41,765 nucleotides of DNA from Termitomyces sp. T153 (Eukaryota; Basidiomycota; Agaricomycetes; Agaricales; Lyophyllaceae), in the NCBI GenBank assembly GCA_018296165.2, contig JACKQL020000219.1, forward strand, positions 1 to 41,765, written 5' to 3'. Below the pieces are notes generated by a model, which was given only the letters and a program-made list of their open reading frames with translations, was not told the DNA's origin and made no database searches. Position 1 is the stretch's first letter; every line of letters begins with the position of its first letter. This document shows positions 39,399-41,765 of the stretch, one piece after another. Position numbers and translations under genes: made by a program.

Positions 39399-41351
39399 TC
39401 AGTGGAAGATGTGGTTCGGCACGTTGTCCGTCGTCCGTGGCAATTTGGAGGGAAAACAATCAGCGTACGTCTTCTTCGCCTCGGCGTCTTTCTTTTCTAA
39501 TGTTTCTTCGAGGGACAGCACCTCAATGCGTTCTCGGACCCATGCCATTACCTGGCTGGGCGATGTGTAGTCCTCTCGATGTATCAACTTAGTGCGTTCT
39601 TGCTGTTCTGCACCACGCTTCTTAGGGGGGTTAGATGGTGGTGTGTGAGCCGATGGTGTAGGTGCAGGATTTGGGGAACAACAAGGATGTACTATATTGA
39701 ATCCCGTTCTCTTGTCTGTAGCGGTATTAGCCTCAATGTCGAGAACTAGGTGTTCGGCCAACAGAAATGGAATTCCTAGCAAGAGTGGTACAGGTAATCC
39801 AACGTTCACCTTGGCCCTGAACACTTTGGACCTCCAGGCTCCTTTCCCTACTGTCGCCTCCAGTCGGACGTATTTGGTACAGGTTAAGGGCGAGTCTGTG
39901 AGCGACGTTAGGTTGTCCTCACTTTTGGCGAGCGGGAAACGGCGTAATCCGAGTTTTGAGACGAGCTCGTCGCTAATCACTGTGGAGGGGCATCCGTTAT
40001 CCAGGATCACTCTAACTGAGAGAGGAAAAGAGGAAATCGTGGGCCCCGTTACTTCCAACATAGCGGTCATGTGAGGCGCTGATAGAGGGGCTTCTATGTC
40101 AGATGAAGATGTAGGTGCGTACGTGTATGATTCGTCTGTATCCTCGTCTCTCATTACCGCATCTTCGTCGGGTTCAAGGTATGCCAAACCGGCAACCTGT
40201 TTTGGTTTCGCTGCGAGGGCCATTGCTGGCGTGAGCGTTTTGGTGGTTTTCGGATTGGGCCAGGTGTTTGTTGTCTTCATGGGACACGCGTCTGGTTTCC
40301 TGGCATGATCGCAGTAGAATGTGCGGCACCTGGTGCATCCTTGATGTTCCGCGAGCAGTCGTTTCTTGTTGTCTGTGAGTTTCGCGAGTTTGAGGCGAGG
40401 GGTGTTAGTTCCTGAGGTTGTGGGAGAGGCGCTCGATGCGCGGGGTTCAGAGATCCTCTCTGCTAGGGGCTTGCATTTGCCCTTCTCCGCGTTGCTGGCG
40501 TTGATTATCGCTTGCGTCTGTGCTCTGTCCTCCGCCAGTTCTTCGTCTAATTCTGTGACCTCAGCAACCCAGTCCGCTAACTCCGGGAAGCGGAACCTCT
40601 TCACATCTACCTTTCGGCGCAGATCAGGGTGCATGTGTGACTCAAAGTGTGCTTTGAGAGACTGGTCAGTTAAGGTGTGTTCCGAGTTTGTGTTTTTAAG
40701 TCGAGCGGTTAGATTTTGCACTACTACGACCCAGTCTGCAAATGATGCGCCCTCCTGATATGAGCCAAGGATAGTATCTCTGACCTTGGTCTGCCAGTTG
40801 CGCGGCAGCGGGAATTTCTGGAATTCCTCAAGGTACTTGTCAAGATTCATCGCATTGATCCTCGATTGATTTGTGTGATACCAGGCGACAAAACGTGGCT
40901 CCAGCATTCCGTCCGCGACATAGGCGACGATCTCCGCTGGTTTCTTTCCGGAGTGTTTTTGGTACCTCTGGCAGGCGATGGACCACTGCTGGAAAAGGTA
41001 GTCATCCATGCGGCCCTCAGTGAGCATGGGACACTCCTTGAGCTTCGTAATCCTCACTTCTGCTAAGGGGCGCTTGTCTTCAGCTTCAGGGTTAAATGCG
41101 AGGGTAGCTGACATGATCTTTTGATTAGCGGAGACTGTCGATTGGCGATAGGCGCTGGTTGATCTCCTTTCAGGGTTGTGCTGATGGGAGGTAATGAGTT
41201 CATCCTTGGACGACAATGACTCTGGGCTGTTGGACGACTCAGGGGAGTAGGACTGTGATGACCGGATAAGTACGGCTGATGTCTCAGCCTCACTGGACGT
41301 GGGTGACTGATCCTCTCTAGGCGTCCTGAAGTCGCTCCAGGAAGAGCTCAT
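39399..41351 (-). CDS. gag: GypD gag-protease
   Basis: 650-codon open frame from ATG 41351 (MSSSWSDF; the frame is open to about 41480 without an earlier ATG). Gag domain about 40500-41100 (YLFQQWSIACQRYQKHSGKK, WYHTNQSRINAMNLDKY, NWQTKVRDTILGSYQEGASF), then a zinc-knuckle-like CTRCRTFYCDHARKPDAC (about 40270-40340). Protease active site VILDNGCPSTVIS (about 39970-40010) reads D-N-G rather than D-T/S-G, then LLLGIPFLLAEHLVLDIE. Ends TGA 39399-39401. Capsid and protein-processing functions inferred. D-N-G may be a lineage trait or a G to A lesion. Confidence 0.92.
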   Translation of the reverse strand: MSSSWSDFRTPREDQSPTSSEAETSAVLIRSSQSYSPESSNSPESLSSKDELITSHQHNPERRSTSAYRQSTVSANQKIMSATLAFNPEAEDKRPLAEVRITKLKECPMLTEGRMDDYLFQQWSIACQRYQKHSGKKPAEIVAYVADGMLEPRFVAWYHTNQSRINAMNLDKYLEEFQKFPLPRNWQTKVRDTILGSYQEGASFADWVVVVQNLTARLKNTNSEHTLTDQSLKAHFESHMHPDLRRKVDVKRFRFPELADWVAEVTELDEELAEDRAQTQAIINASNAEKGKCKPLAERISEPRASSASPTTSGTNTPRLKLAKLTDNKKRLLAEHQGCTRCRTFYCDHARKPDACPMKTTNTWPNPKTTKTLTPAMALAAKPKQVAGLAYLEPDEDAVMRDEDTDESYTYAPTSSSDIEAPLSAPHMTAMLEVTGPTISSFPLSVRVILDNGCPSTVISDELVSKLGLRRFPLAKSEDNLTSLTDSPLTCTKYVRLEATVGKGAWRSKVFRAKVNVGLPVPLLLGIPFLLAEHLVLDIEANTATDKRTGFNIVHPCCSPNPAPTPSAHTPPSNPPKKRGAEQQERTKLIHREDYTSPSQVMAWVRERIEVLSLEETLEKKDAEAKKTYADCFPSKLPRTTDNVPNHIFH

Positions 41352-41501
41352 AGGTGGAGGAGTGGTCGGGAGGGCACCTGGCAGTGGTGCTGTGGCTCTT
41401 CGTTGACGCGCTGCTTGTCTAGTCACTAGAGGGGTAGGAGTCGACGGTCTGCGGCGGTTCGAAGACAGGTTGAAGAAATTTTATCAGTGTCAAAAAAAAA
41501 G

Positions 41502-41764
41502 TGAAAGGCTGTCGGTTTTCAGCCTCACTAAGATCTCAATCAGACAAGACAAAATCAACTTCGTTTGCTCATGAGTAAGATCCAAAATTAAGTATTAAGA
41601 TAAACTTCACCTTCATTTGCTCGTGAGTAAGATGAGCAAACGAAAGTGATAAATAAAACTTTTGAGGCGGCGCTCACATGAGTGTGTCGCAGTGTGCTGC
41701 TAAGTATGACGTCAAACTGAGATTTCCATCCAATTCGTCGTAAGTTGCCACCGGCAAGCTTACA
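41502..41764 (-). repeat. GypD 5' LTR (263 bp)
   Basis: On - starts TGTAAGCTTGCCGG and ends GCCTTTCA. The sequence following on - (CTTTTTTTTTGACACTG) has no TGG-start primer-binding site. Confidence 0.97.
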
Positions 41765-41765
41765 C

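Larger units (their letters stand above)
36219..41764 (-). mobile_element. GypD: Ty3/gypsy chromodomain element, complete, youngest LTR element here
   Basis: 5546 bp with two 263-bp LTRs differing at 11 positions, all in CpG. One continuous frame from gag to chromodomain, interrupted by just three TGA codons (39399-39401, 38049-38051, 36933-36935), each fitting a CGA Arg. All active-site residues of RT and integrase are present. CpG-rich, unlike all older elements. Left TSD CTTAC (36214-36218); the only right-flank base in the window, 41765, is C, as expected. Confidence 0.96.

Noticed and set aside
37030..41293. Long ORFs on + opposite GypD
   Set aside because: They are antisense shadows of the GypD pol and gag frames without domain text.
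1..41765. RIP of the ascomycete kind
   Set aside because: Changes in the one clean LTR pair are confined to CpG, not CpA, and occur with different bases 5' of the C.

Overview
The window is eukaryotic and consists wholly of nested transposable elements; I see no host gene. The reverse transcriptase and integrase motifs look like those of Basidiomycota (mushroom-type Agaricomycetes), and the one decayed transposase gene has 47- and 51-nt GT-AG introns. The species cannot be named from the sequence. There is no tRNA or rRNA gene, no CRISPR and no bacterial feature.

Layout (working names are mine). GypA, a Ty3/gypsy element on +, runs from the left edge to its 3' LTR end at 7292, and a 966-bp SINE-like retroposon (5310-6275) sits inside it. 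CopA, a Ty1/copia element on -, is at 7296-14011 and carries a solo LTR (12083-13181) in gag. GypC, a gypsy element on -, starts with its 3' LTR at 14054. That LTR is split by GypB (gypsy, -, 14084-28740). GypB itself holds a solo LTR (15212-16367) and a Tc1/mariner-type DNA transposon, MarA (17391-21793), into which another solo LTR (19783-20936) has jumped. GypC resumes at 28746-30141. It is then interrupted by CopB (copia, +, from 30142), which holds a third solo LTR of the same family (34680-35695). GypD (gypsy with chromodomain, -, 36219-41764) sits in the 3' LTR of CopB. The window ends one base after GypD.

Most junctions were checked by target-site duplications (TSDs). In several cases removing the insert rejoins a reading frame exactly: SINE in GypA ORF3, solo LTR in CopA gag, solo LTR A in GypB ORF3, solo LTR B in the MarA accessory gene, solo LTR C in CopB RNase H. 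The deepest stack has four levels: GypC > GypB > MarA > solo LTR.

Two themes stand out. First, decay is concentrated at CpG. All 11 differences between the two GypD LTRs lie in CpG dinucleotides. In-frame stops in GypA and GypD pol are all TGA (from CGA). The catalytic YVDD of both copia elements has lost aspartate at a CpG. This is what methyl-CpG deamination would leave. Second, three related gypsy elements (GypA, GypB, GypC) share a 13-bp polypurine tract, and each has a different ORF of about 270-310 codons between integrase and the 3' LTR, the env/cargo position. I recognise none of the three products. MarA likewise carries an unrecognised accessory gene convergent to its transposase.
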